Assembly: GCF_964355755.1 (NCBI RefSeq)
Contig: NC_092672.1
Span: 12,026,501-12,090,500 of the forward strand
From: Antedon mediterranea
Lineage: Eukaryota; Echinodermata; Crinoidea; Comatulida; Antedonidae
Length of the DNA stretch: 64,000 bases
Direction of reading: 5' to 3'
Shown: piece by piece, positions 54,126 to 64,000 of the stretch
Position numbering within the stretch: position 1 is the first letter of the stretch
Layout: each line of letters starts with the position of its first letter
Translations under genes and position numbers: made by a program
Notes under the pieces: generated by a model
What the model saw: the letters and a program-made list of their open reading frames with translations, nothing else
What the model was told of the DNA's origin: nothing
The model's database searches: none

Positions 54126-56629
54126 ATATATATATTCAGGGAGAAATCTTATGTAGGAGAATTTTTAGGCGGAGGTATGCACGCTTGGAGTGGCTTTCTA
54201 GTTATTATTGTTTTACTATTATTATTTACTTTTTTAGGAAGAGGATAGTGACTGTGACAGTAAGAAACAAAAATGTAAGAACGGGATATTGGGAGTGACC
54301 TTGAATTTTGATACAACATTTCCCGGACATAAGCAGCTGCTTACATTAATTAATTCAGTTATGTGATGTTTCGAGTTTCAATCATTTTCACGGCTTCATT
54401 GATTTTGTTTTAATCTCTCATCTTAGCTTGCTCTATTAAACGTACCTTTTTTTGGCAGCTGGTTTATCCCCGGACCAAATGTATTCTATTATTGAAATGA
54501 ATAAAAAATAAACCATCCTGGGTGGCAATATCTAAATAATGCAGTTTAAGCTAGATGTAGCGTACGTGACACCAAGTCTAAATTAGAGGATGAGTGAGCT
54601 GTAACTACTTGGAACTCCAAACTCGCCCTATTTACATTCAGCAATGTTAATCTTTAAAGATGTATTTTCCCCCTGAAAAAAATAATTATTAAAAATTTGT
54701 GTTGAATATGCCATTTTAATTTCACCTAATAGTTATCCACTTTGACCAAAAATTGGATCGAAAAGAAAATGTATTTACGTAAAAACTGTAATTTAAAGCA
54801 AAAAAGAGTCAAATTGGCTGTAAGCTAATTGGTTTTTGGTTGAATTAAACCATATATTTTGCCATTTTATAAGTGAAACCATTAATTGTTATGGTTTTTT
54901 TTTCTACTACTTCTACTACAACTACAAAATAATCTATTCAAAGTCTGATTTTATTAATCTTTATTTTTGGAGTTTTGGAGGACAATACATCTTTAAAAGA
55001 ATTATTTGACTATGTTACATCTATATCATCATTCTATTTTTACTTGAAAATGACCCTAATAACAATGTAATATTTCCAAATACAGCTCGAATGTATACCA
55101 AATGGCAGCCATGTGATCAATGGACAGTGAGGTAATGTCATCATTTGCCTCCTATAATATGATGACACTACTACATGGTCAAACGGGTCATTGCCACGTG
55201 AGATTTTCTATTGCTTCAAATATTGTGTACATGTTCTGTTATCCAGTACTTCTAACCATGAAAATGTATACCATTGCGTTCAGTGGTATGCCAAAAAACC
55301 CCAGCTTCTTATGTCAAATTATATTGGTTCTTTTCCTTTCACTATGGCCTATTATTGTACAAATGCAGCACCACACCAATTGATCTTGTTTCAAATGTTA
55401 GGTCAATGTTGACGTTTCTGAATTTGGTTTTTGTGTTAATTTTTAAAAATTCTCTTATTGTGCAAGAAGTATTTATCAATTATAATAGGGCTATGTTAAA
55501 TAAGGGCATACATAGGCCTATCTTCAGGCAAAGTTGATCATACACACAACATACAATTTCGTAATTTGCATTAGGGCATTAATAAACAATAATAAAGTTT
55601 GAGTCAATTTCAAAGGTCTAGAGAGTGAACTGTTGTTGGTGATTATGAATCTTTAAATTAAATGTTTAAAAACTAATGAACTTAGATAGTTTTTGAAATG
55701 TTTCATTTTTTATCATACAGGAACCTAATCGTTTTTGGCCTATTCCTTGCTTTCATATTCTGATGGAGTAAATTCAAATAAAATCAGTATTGATATGATT
55801 ATTTTCTGTATTATTATTACTAAACAAAATAATAAAAATGTACATTTGTTTGCCTATGTAATTGAAAGTAATTAATAAAATTACCATTAGGCTCTTACTT
55901 GGTTGTTATATCCTGTACACCTATAATGCTATTTGAACATTGATTTTGATTAAGAATCTAAAAACTGATAACTAAAGATGGTTTTATATGTATGGATTGA
56001 AAAATAAATCCTTTGATTAAATGACTAAAAGAAATAAATTCATGAAACCATTTTTATGCTTGTATCTTGTAATCCGTTGTTGCACTAAAAACAGTACACT
56101 AGGAATAATAATGGAATTGCAGGTGAAATTGTAAGTAACGAATACTATAGAGGGAAATAATGCGCACAGAATGCAAAAGGTTGCCTAGAATATGGCAATT
56201 CTAATGTTGAAGGCACTCGCGGCGTTCCATACATATGTTGAGCATGCACTCGCGGCGTTCCATACATATGTTGTGCATGCGCACGCAGGCTGACCCTACC
56301 CATAATGCATTCCCCATAGTAACATTTATTTTGCTTTCCAACTGCTGACTTACGTATACCTTAATACCTTAATAGTAGATAATTACGTATGTTGCCTACA
56401 CTTAATGAATACGGTAGCCCAATAGTTGCTAAATAATTCAATTATGACATTAGGTGACCAGTAATATCTCTAAATATTTATATCTTTATATCGGTCCAAA
56501 TTGGTTTCAACTGGAAAATTTATGTTCATATTATGAAATAAATAACAATTTCTTTTCCGTCGTTAATTAAAAATTTACGCCGGTCTCCCTAAAGACCTTT
56601 TTTCAAGCGGTCGCCCTATGACCTAAAAA
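54126..56629. other. Mostly unrecognised intron; repeat end and a 33-bp duplication
   Basis: 54133-54205 is the inverse of the 26763-26830 repeat end. 55120-55540 has overlapping open frames with VYHCVQWYAKKPQ and TNAAPHQLI, a possible but unproven transposon remnant. 56213-56278 contains a 33-bp unit (GCACTCGCGGCGTTCC...) twice. The rest is AT-rich without features that I recognise. Confidence 0.5.
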
Positions 56630-57000
56630 ACAGTTAAAATTATTCCATTGACTACCAACATTTAATATTAACCACCATTTAAGCTGTTTTTAAATTTCAT
56701 TCCAACATTGTTTATATCTCTACCAAGCTACCTTCTTTGTTTTCTACTCTTATTCAGTTTCCACGCCACGCCACGCACCACCCCCCTATCTCCCTTTGTT
56801 GTATTTCTTTTATTCCTGTCCACCCAGGCAGCACTTGCCAGTTCTTATGCTATGACGTTATCCAAATTTCTTCACTTGCACTGTTGAAGGGCTAGTGTTG
56901 CCGGAAAGTTCTGCTAATTTTCTGGCTGTTTTACTTTATTGTTTTGATTTAGCTTTTCGCTTTTTTTTTTGTTGTATCTCATTGAGATCCTGCCACTGAT
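56630..57000 (+). repeat. Degenerate Penelope 1-type 3' region and terminal repeat
   Basis: Parallels 53143-53485: ATTATTCCATTGACTACCAA, CTACCAAGCTACCTTCTTT, CACCCAGGCAGCACTTGCCA and TTTAGCTTTTCGCTTTTT, to TGCCACTGAT, where the hAT-like element inserted. The sequence resumes at 59545. Confidence 0.88.
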
Positions 57001-59544
57001 CAGGGGTGGCGCCAGGATCTTCCCGACGCGGGGGCTACATTCCCCGGCGAGGGGGCTATGCGAGCGAAGCGAGCATCACTAGGCTGGGGGCCAGGGGCCG
57101 CCAGCGATTTTTTTTTTCGTACATAAGTTGGGGACCCCTCATGAAACGTCACAGAATAAACATGAATAATTCATCAGTTAAATTTGTTGTTCCGTGTGCA
57201 CCCAAGCGTATAGCAACAAGAAGTGATTACACGTCACAACTGCGATACAATACTTTCCACAGTAGGCCTAGGATTCTAAGTCAATTCACGTGATTGCCTT
57301 CGCGCACTCTTCTTCACACAAAATGTGTCGAGTCGAGGCTAATCGACAGCTAGGCAAGACATTAAACTAAGTAGTAATTCATTGGACATAGCCCAAAGAA
57401 AGCTTAGACCCACAAGAATAAAGAATGTGTATAATTTGTGTGCTGTATTTTTTTAATTCTGCTATTTTATTATCAAACAATATGCATGTACTCAAAGGAA
57501 CTTTAAAAATGCGCGTATATGTGAACACATGAGATGGGAAGATTTGACCCACGAGAAAAAAAAATGTATTTTTGTGTAATGTTTATTGTTTAATTTTGCT
57601 GACTTATTACTCGGATTGTGTCATACGAAAGATAGTGTAACTATCTTTGGTCATACCTAACACACACACGTCACACACACCCACACAGCTACTACTAGAA
57701 TAGACATGGGTTTAGAGACTAAATTAGGCCTAATAGTATTAATAGAAACTAAAATTTTAACACGTAATTCTTAAGTAATAAATTATATTAAAAACACCAT
57801 AAACTAAAGGCTGATTATTTCGACAATCCACACAAAACGCCGCTATTCTTCTATGAAATCGCACGCCGCAACAACAGCGGAGATAGGCCTAGAATCGTAC
57901 CGCACTTGTGTAATCACTTCTTGTTGCTATACGCTTGGGTGCACACGGAACAAGAAAATTTAACTAATGAATTATTCATGTCTATTTTGTGACGTTTCAT
58001 GAGGGGGTCCCCAACTTATGTACGAAAAAAAAAATCGCGGGCCGCCAAGGGCCCCCGGTGGGGGTCCAGGGGGCGAAGCCCCCGTAAGCAACGCGTTCTA
58101 GCGTCATTTGAGGTCATTTTAATCAGATTTAGGGTAGCCACTTTTTCCATTTTTTATAATGCATAAATAAAATACTGCGTGCAAAAAAACGATGCGCGAT
58201 GACTGTTTCAATCTATATTTTTCAATTTAAAAAATAAAAGTTCAAAGAAAATTTAGAAAAATAGAGTTGGAGGTCCCGGAAATTGGACTTATTATACTTC
58301 AAAACATGAAACAAAATATATAAGTCCCTATCAAGGTTGTGACTGAGCTAAGAAATGTTTGAAAAATAGAGATGTTAGGTCCCGGAAAATGCACTTCTTG
58401 TACTTCGAAATATGACCAGCTTTATTGTTGAGCTAAGAAACTGTTTAAAACTAGAGCTGCAGGTCTTCAAAAAATTGCATTTTATACTTCGGAAACATCA
58501 GGCCTAGAGGCTTAAAAAACGCAAGCGTAGACCTTTTTCAGTCGGGAAATAAGTGTATTCCTCCCAAGTGTATGCGTGCGTACCATCTGGACTTCCGAGT
58601 GGTGAGAAATTCATGACATACAGGACATTGAAAATGTAATAACTTAGCTATAATAAGATGTTGGCAAATGGCATGTTTTTTTGTTTAGTAATGGATGAAA
58701 AATTTATTTTAGGTGCCCCACGGTACAGAATGTTACTTGTAAATTAAAAAAATTGGTGAACATACGAACAATTAACATAATTCGTTTTTGCTGTAGTGTA
58801 GCGTACGTCGACGCAGTACACGACGTAACCGTCAGTAAACTTCGCCTGGAAAATAACTACAGTACACATTTTTGGTCCCTGGATGGAACATGATATCACG
58901 CGTCTCGACCCAACGTTGAACGATTCGTACAAAGCGATACCGCCAGACAAGTGCGAACCTAGCTATTGTTTAGTAGTAAGTTAGATCGCTGGCAATAATG
59001 AGTGCATATAAAGTGCATACTATCACTCTGACGTACTCTCTCACGGTCAATGAAATGTCACGGTTTTCTAGGCGCTGAAGCTAGCTACGAAGTGAACGCG
59101 AACGCTTTTTACTGTATATTATATTTCCCGACAAAAAGTACCCGTGTTTCCTTCGGTAACCGTCGGTAAACTTCGCCTGGAAAATAACTACATTACACAT
59201 TTTGGTCCCTGGATGGAACTTGATATCACGCGTCTCACCCAACGTTGAACGATTCGTACAAAGGGATACCGCCAGACAAGTGCGTACCTAGCTAATGTTT
59301 AGTAGTAAGTTACATCGCTGGCAATAAATGAATGCATAAAAGTGCATAATAGCCCTCTGACGTACTCTCACGGTCAATGGAACGTCGTGGTTTTCTAGGC
59401 GCTGAAGCTATATGAAGTGAACGCGAACGTTTTTTACTGTATATTATATTCCCCGACAAAAAGTACCCGTGCTCCCCGACGAGGGGGCTAGAGCCCCCGT
59501 AGCCCATCCCCCCCCCCCCCTTCCCCCCGCTGGCGCCACCACTG
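57001..59544. mobile_element. hAT-like non-autonomous element with 8-bp duplication
   Basis: Ends CAGGGGTGGCGCCAG and inverse CTGGCGCCACCACTG. CCACTGAT is duplicated at 56993-57000 and 59545-59552. Eight-base duplications and CAG(G/T)G ends are hAT hallmarks. No transposase is present. The right half has an internal direct repeat (58840-58985 and 59163-59310, for example TTCGCCTGGAAAATAACTAC). It inserted in a Penelope terminal repeat and itself hosts 57104-58038. Confidence 0.85.
57104..58038. mobile_element. Mutator-like long-TIR element, copy B, with 9-bp duplication
   Basis: Ends GCGATTTTTTTTTTCGTACA and its inverse. The arms pair for about 200 bp. GGGCCGCCA is duplicated at 57095-57103 and 58039-58047. 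Long inverted ends plus a 9-bp duplication fit Mutator-like (MULE) transposons. The body (935 bp) has no gene; CACACACG repeats and TAGGCCTA occur. Copy A at 25753-27761 is the same family. Confidence 0.82.
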
Positions 59545-59735
59545 CCACTGATACCCTCTCTTTGAAGATCCCGCTTTGTGAATAAAATGGTCTCTGGTGC
59601 ACGTGCGTACAATTGAGGGACTAGTGCTGTCCCACCACCGTACCACGCCGAAAGTGCTAAAGTCGCTATCCAATCGAGTTTGAACAATACCATGAAAGCC
59701 CCAGTGCTCTAATGGTCAAACGGCTTTTTCGCATT
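59545..59735 (+). repeat. Penelope-linked segment and truncated tRNA-like module
   Basis: Resumes ACTGATACCC after the hAT insertion, then GAAGATCCCGCTTTGTGAAT, GGTGCACGTGCGTA, CGCTATCCAATCGAGTTTGA, CAATACCATGAAAGCCCCAG and TGCTCTAATGG (A-box-like). It is the inverse counterpart of 45965-46165. Confidence 0.8.
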
Positions 59736-60092
59736 CGCACAAATTTCCTAATCTTTACCGTTTCAGATTAATTCATTGAATTTCAGTACATCACAAAAGA
59801 GACAATATAAATAATCATAAAAAAATAATCTAGGATCCACCTACAATACCAAAACCAATTATGTTTTTATTTAACAATATTGAAGGTGGACTCTAACCTT
59901 ACGGTTTTGATTAGGGAGGTTTCGCAACCTTATGAATACGATAACGAAAACGGATACGTCACAAATTTGTGAAACTTTTAAGCTGATCCCCATTTTAATA
60001 TTCGTAAAGCGTATTCGTGTTGACGAATATCACTAGTCATATTCGTAACTAAAAAACGAGTATAGTTTTTATCTATTTTGCTACTTAATTAG

Positions 60093-61043
60093 TTGTTGTT
60101 TTATATTTTATTCATTGGATTTGATAATGACCCCATGATGGAGTCGAAACGTCGTTCTCTTTTAAGCGTTATTTTTATATTATGTATTTACAATAAACGT
60201 ACCCTCATTCGTAATTTGAAACGCGATGACCAGCTTCACTTGTTCAGGAGACTTGAACAGTGTAGCAAGAAATTAGTAAGTTGTGAAACGTCAATTGAAT
60301 TTCTTCAATTATGTCAAAACCTTGGACTCACTCCGACATTTGCCAAAGTGGATCAGGAAAAGTCAAAGAGATGGAGCAATTCTGCTAAATTCTTTGAGAA
60401 AAATGTAATATCGGAAGAGCTGAAAGCAAAGCTGAAACTTCTTAGTAATCTCAGAAAAGAAATAAATACTATTTACACAAAAATCAGAAGTCAATGTTGG
60501 TCATTTCGTTATCTCGCTATTCTTCAGACTATGACCAAGCTACGCTGTAATCAGTATGGAGCAGAAATGAATGGACATTCTAAGAAAATCGCAAACCTAA
60601 TGTACAGAGGTAAGAATGTGGATGAACACATCATTAATATATCATCATATAGACTATCGTTCTTTCAAAAGCTAGCGCTCAGCCGTGGCTTACAATTTGC
60701 TTACCCTCACCGAGTTTCATCCATGGAAATTAAAGCAAATTTCGAGAAAGCGTACTGGAAGCTGGAGCCTAAAATTGTTGGTGAGGAAACTAAAGAATTA
60801 ACAGCAGTTACTCTAAAGTCTATCGCACTTAATTATATAGAAAGGAAAGGACCATCCTCACCAAAAGCCTTAACAAGAGCGCTTGGCCAATTAAAGAAGA
60901 GAGGTGATATAAACATCACAAAGCCAGACAAAGGATCAGGAGTAGTCATGGATAGAAGTGAGTATGAACATTTATTATGTGAAGCATCGGTCAACAATGT
61001 TTCCAAATTTATACCAATCTCTACTGAACAACCAAGAACAAGA
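60093..61043 (+). pseudogene. Penelope 2 N-terminal and early RT region
   Basis: About 317 codons. The frame passes through the terminal repeat, so the true start is uncertain. NLMYRGKNVDEHIINIS and NITKPDKGSGVVMDRSEYEH (the Penelope K-x-D-K-G motif) are recognisable. A one-base frameshift near 61044 separates it from the next part. Confidence 0.85.
60121..60157 (+). ncRNA. Hammerhead-like motif in the Penelope 2 5' repeat
   Basis: TTGATAAT, stem GACCCC with loop ATGAT and GGAGTC, then GAAACGTC. Same layout as the element 1 motif, but the core has TTGATAA instead of CTGATGA, so it is probably degenerate. The copy in the 3' repeat (63316-63348) reads TTGATAAT...GAAACACC. Confidence 0.35.
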
Positions 61044-61051
61044 GGAAGCCA

Positions 61052-61682
61052 ATGACACATTACCATCCACTCCTGAAAAAGGAGAAAGATATGATTTCAA
61101 CGGTTCATAAAATTCTTCCAAAAGAAATTGCTAAATCAATTTGTCAAACCGGATCAAGGTTAGCTCATTTGTATGGATTGCTTAAAACACACAAAGAAAA
61201 GTTATCTATGAGACTAATCTTGTCAGCAACAGGTACCTACAATTATAAATTAGCTCAGTGGCTGGATGAGAAGTTGAAACCGCTATCCCAGAACGCATAT
61301 ACAATAGATGATGTATTTAGCTTTGCAGCTGATATACGCTCCACCGTTATAAATGCTAGTGATATTTTGGTATCATATGATGTCTCGTCCTTATTCACAA
61401 ATGTTCCTTTAACCGAGACAATTCAAATTATTGCTGATAAAGCATTTACTAACAACTGGTTCAATGATGATTATGGACTAAACTTAGATAAGGACGATTT
61501 AATTGTACTCCTCAATATAGCAACGAAAGATCAGCTATTCCAATTTAATGGTAACTTGTATGAACAGGTTGATGGAGTTGCAATGGGATCACATCTAGGG
61601 CCCCTTATGGCAAATGTATTTATGTGCCACATCGAGGAACGCCTTGAATCTACGAACCACATGCCCAAATACTACAAACGTA
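61052..61682 (+). pseudogene. Penelope 2 RT, central part
   Basis: HYHPLLKKEKDM, AHLYGLLKTHKEKLSMRLIL, ILVSYDVSSLFTNVPL and EQVDGVAMGSHLGPLMANVF are Penelope RT motifs. The frame ends at NHMPKYYKR, where YIDD should follow, and reads into LINE sequence. Confidence 0.9.
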
Positions 61683-62086
61683 TACGTATTTCTTTTTTTA
61701 AAACTACTTCTTTTAAACATAGCATTAAGTTCACTGGTCCTAAATTCTGGGAAAACGTACCAGTTAATATAAAAAGTGCTTTGTCTAAGAAGAGTTTTTC
61801 TTTTAAATTGAAACGGCACCTCTTATCTAGTTATGTTTAATTATCCTTTCACTCATTGTAGTTTTGATATTTAGTCTTTTCGGTACCCTGAATCTAAAAG
61901 TCTTCATTACTGTTTTTGTCCTGTTTCCGGTTCCCGTGTTGTCCTGTTTTTTTTTTTTTCATTTTCTATGGGCTGCCTTATACAAGCTTTGCTTTTTAGG
62001 AATGTTGCCCCTCTTATTTTAATAATTTTTACTGTTAAGTTTTATTTTCTATGAAAGACAAGAGAAATAAATGTTACTTTGATTTG
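61683..62086 (+). mobile_element. LINE 3' fragment inserted at the Penelope catalytic motif
   Basis: It encodes TTSFKHSIKFTGPKFWENVP and KKSFSFKLKRHLLSSYV, the C-terminus of the same LINE family as 47240-49112. A 3' UTR follows, with the tail AAATAAATGTTACTTTGATT. The Penelope frame resumes at IDDTLVFM. Confidence 0.88.
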
Positions 62087-62992
62087 ATTGATGACACACT
62101 AGTATTCATGCCAAATCTAGAAGCAGCCAATGAATGTTTAGCTTTACTTAACACAACCCATCCTGCGATAGCGTTCACAATGGAAACTGCCGTGAACAAT
62201 TCAATCCCTTTCCTAGGAATGCTGATAACCAAAGATTTGGAAAAATTGCACACACGGGTTTATAGAAAGCCAACAGACACAGGCTTATTGCTACACTACA
62301 ATACTCACGTTGACAACAAGTATAAAAGGTCACTTGTTATAACTATGTTCAATCGGGCTTACAAACTACCGTCGACCCACCAGCTTTTTAATGATGAATG
62401 TGAAATTCTAAGGAAGATTTTTAAGCGTCTGAAATATCCAGATGAACTAATAACAACAACCATACAGAACGTTAAACCAGCAGAGAGCAATAACAACACT
62501 GCAGAAGGTGAAACAGATTTATCCGAAATACCAGTACGAATCATCCTGCCATTCAAAGACCAGAAATCTGCGAACTCCGTCAAGCGACAACTATGCCAAC
62601 TAAGTCACAAGATAAACAAAAACATTGTCCCTGTATTCATAAGTAAAAAAGTTAAAGATAACATTAGGAAAGTCGAAAAGAAACCTACTATTATAAGTCA
62701 ACAATGTGTTGTGTATAAATTTAAATGTGACTTGTGCGATGCAAGTTATGTTGGATATACATGCCGACACCTCTACCAACGCATTGTTGAACATAGTAGA
62801 TACTTAATAGGACAGCATTTGAAGGATCATAACGTGATTGTTAATCCAAGTAAAATTAATTCATGTTTTAGTATACTTAGGAAATGCAAAAACCAATTTG
62901 ACTGTCTTATCTATGAAATGTTGTATATAAGACAATTAAAACCTAGTCTGAATAAACAAAGTGACTCTGTAAAAGCTAAGCTTTTCATTTGA
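62087..62992 (+). pseudogene. Penelope 2 RT end and GIY-YIG endonuclease
   Basis: IDDTLVFMPNLEAANECL completes the catalytic box, then IPFLGMLITKD and RVYRKPTDTGLLLHY. The nuclease is CVVYKFKCDLCDASYVGYTC, with HLYQRIVEHSRYL (catalytic R) and LIYEMLYIRQLKPSLN (E). All domain motifs are present, so damage here is limited to the insertion and frameshift upstream. Confidence 0.9.
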
Positions 62993-63045
62993 CAGGATGT
63001 TAGACAATAGGTATTTTGTTATTTAAACTATGACCCTTGGCTTGT

Positions 63046-63261
63046 TACTTGACTGTCATACAGATAGACCCGGGTTCAATTCCCGACAACTCCCAGTCCA
63101 CTCAGCTGTAAATGAGTACCTGGTTGAAAATACTAGGGAGAAAAAGGCGGCGTGGAAAGGAACTGGCCACCCTACCACATAATGCCGAGGCTTAGTACAA
63201 TGAGCTCCTAACAGCTCATTCCCCTACGTTCAGAGAACACGGGACTCACCTTTACCTTTTT
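63046..63261 (+). repeat. tRNA-derived SINE with 13-bp duplication
   Basis: ACCCTTGGCTTGT is at 63033-63045 and 63262-63274. The body has a B box (GGGTTCAATTCCC), then CACTCAGCTGTAAATGAGTA, GGCGGCGTGGAAAGGAAC and a CACCTTTACCTTTT tail. The A box is weak or lost. Confidence 0.87.
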
Positions 63262-63644
63262 ACCCTTGGCTTGTGCTACCTTATTAGTTGTTGTTTAATA
63301 ATTTATTCATTGGACTTGATAATGACCCCATGATGGAGTCGAAACACCGTTCTCTTTTAAGCGTTATTTTTATATTATGTATTTACAATAAACGTACCCT
63401 CATTCGTAGTTTACTAAAGTTATTTACTAAAATGCCAGGTCAATTTTGATAAATAGCAGTTTTTAAAGTCCTCACTCGCTTTGATGTTACGCTAGGCCTA
63501 GGCAGCCAAGCAAAACGTACCTGCGCTTCGCTTAAATTTACCGCAGTCATGCGAAACAGATTTTTACTGGCTTACGAAAACGAATACGTGTGCGTGACGT
63601 ATCCGTTTTCGTTATCAGATTCGTAAGATTTGGAAACCACTCTA

Positions 63645-63942
63645 TTATTCTAAACTTCTTATTTTCAAACTTTTGCATTCCTCTCATTCATCTCATTCAT
63701 TTTTGGTGAAAAGGAGGGTATTTTATAATATTCTTCCCCTGAGTTTATAGTCTCTCTACCCGAACACGAACAGAATAGAATAATAACTACTGTCACAACT
63801 AGGTTTTTAATCAATATACTTATAACAGAGCATAATAAAAGTTGGACGAACCCACACAAAAAAAAACATTGAAGAATAAAAGAAAATATTCAAAATAATC
63901 AGTAGCCTAGTAATTAGTATTGATTTTAAATCATGCTATTAC
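63645..63942. other. Intron, no feature recognised
   Basis: AT-rich sequence next to the ankyrin exon. GACGAACCCACAC at 63846 echoes the 1-1133 repeat. Confidence 0.5.
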
Positions 63943-64000
63943 CTTATCTTTTAATGTAACCGATGCACCATGGGTTAATAGACTGTTCACTACCTCTGAC
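63943..64000 (-). CDS. ROCO gene exon: ankyrin repeat, cut by the window edge
   Basis: SEVVNSLLTHGASVTLKDK is the second half of an ankyrin repeat. It ends in phase 0 at donor GTAATA, as the other ankyrin exons do. The rest of the exon and further 5' exons lie beyond 64000. Confidence 0.82.

Larger units (their letters stand above)
60086..63410 (+). mobile_element. Penelope-like element 2 with nested LINE and SINE
   Basis: Direct terminal repeats of about 130 bp at 60086-60216 and 63281-63410 (TTATTAGTTGTTGTTT, GACCCCATGATGGAGTCGAA, ACAATAAACGTACCCTCATT) flank RT and GIY-YIG pieces. It differs from elements 1 and 3. A LINE piece (61683-62086) splits RT at the catalytic motif. A SINE (63046-63261) lies in the 3' part. 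Confidence 0.88.
59914..63642. mobile_element. TIR element with TA duplication enclosing Penelope 2
   Basis: The left arm GGGAGGTTTCGCAACCTTAT and the inverse of the right arm (GAGTGGTTTCCAAATCTTAC) lead into the shared GATAACGAAAACGGATACGT. TA lies at both borders (59912-59913, 63643-63644). Its own DNA is only a few hundred bp on each side of the Penelope element, so it was a MITE. Superfamily unclear (TA target as in Tc1/mariner). Confidence 0.7.
1134..64000 (-). other. Ankyrin-ROC-COR (ROCO family) gene, partial, at least 13 exons
   Basis: The exons, in transcription order, are 63943-64000, 44695-44799, 21950-22054, 20816-20900, 20457-20613, 19732-19835, 19387-19557, 19076-19141, 17289-17503, 16778-16903, 2653-2847, 2139-2384 and 1134-1328. 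Each is bounded by AG and GT, and the phases agree at every junction. This gives about 609 uninterrupted codons. The product has ankyrin repeats, then a ROC GTPase, then the beginning of COR. Known ROCO proteins (LRRK, DAPK1, MFHAS1) are GTP-regulated signalling scaffolds; animal invertebrates also have ankyrin-ROC-COR forms of unknown role. The 5' ankyrin part and the COR end lie outside the window. The order is unlike LRRK (LRR) and I see no kinase. Function beyond GTP binding is not inferable. Confidence 0.85.

Noticed and set aside
61052-61840. A single 262-residue gene
   Set aside because: It is a fusion of Penelope RT and an inserted LINE C-terminus.

Overview
The window is animal (metazoan) genomic DNA. 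It is AT-rich, has spliced genes, and is crowded with nested transposable elements. The non-LTR, Penelope, BEL/Pao and Ty3 families, the frequent palindrome TAGGCCTA and the ankyrin-ROC-COR gene together suggest a marine invertebrate, most likely a deuterostome such as an echinoderm or hemichordate. That assignment is inference. Nothing prokaryotic is present.

Only one host gene is evident, and it spans the whole window on the minus strand. Thirteen short exons read from the right edge (63943-64000) to 1134. They keep reading frame across every junction and encode ankyrin repeats, then a ROC GTPase domain (P-loop, switch I region, DxxG and THxD motifs on separate exons), then the start of a COR domain. 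About 1.8 kb of coding sequence is spread over 62.9 kb. Both ends lie outside the window. Long introns (about 13.9, 22.6 and 19.1 kb) hold almost all of the mobile DNA.

Intron 2848-16777 carries an element with terminal inverted repeats (TIRs) and a TAA duplication (3010-15064). It is split by a nearly intact Ty3/gypsy LTR retrotransposon (6088-14545) with an ATGC duplication. A fold-back element with a TTA duplication lies beside it (15228-16662). Intron 22055-44694 carries LINE remnants, a long-TIR Mutator-like element with its own nested insertions, a PIF/Harbinger transposase fragment, and a BEL/Pao retrotransposon (33946-43174). The BEL copy lost protease and RT and was invaded by a 5.06-kb LINE (34773-39836) and by a TTAA-flanked element (40750-41858).

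Intron 44800-63942 carries SINE and LINE pieces, a 368-bp tandem array containing a tRNA-like sequence, and three Penelope-like elements: 50205-53542, a minus-strand fragment at 53562-54125, and 60086-63410. It also has an 8-bp-duplication hAT-like element (57001-59544) enclosing a 9-bp-duplication Mutator-like element (57104-58038). Penelope terminal repeats carry hammerhead-like sequence.

The most interesting items are the ankyrin-ROC-COR gene with a Ser-rich/basic insertion inside its GTPase domain, and the recurrent linkage of Penelope terminal repeats, tRNA-like modules and (TA)n tracts. The nesting allows relative dating of insertions. All family names come from motifs read by eye; no database search was possible.
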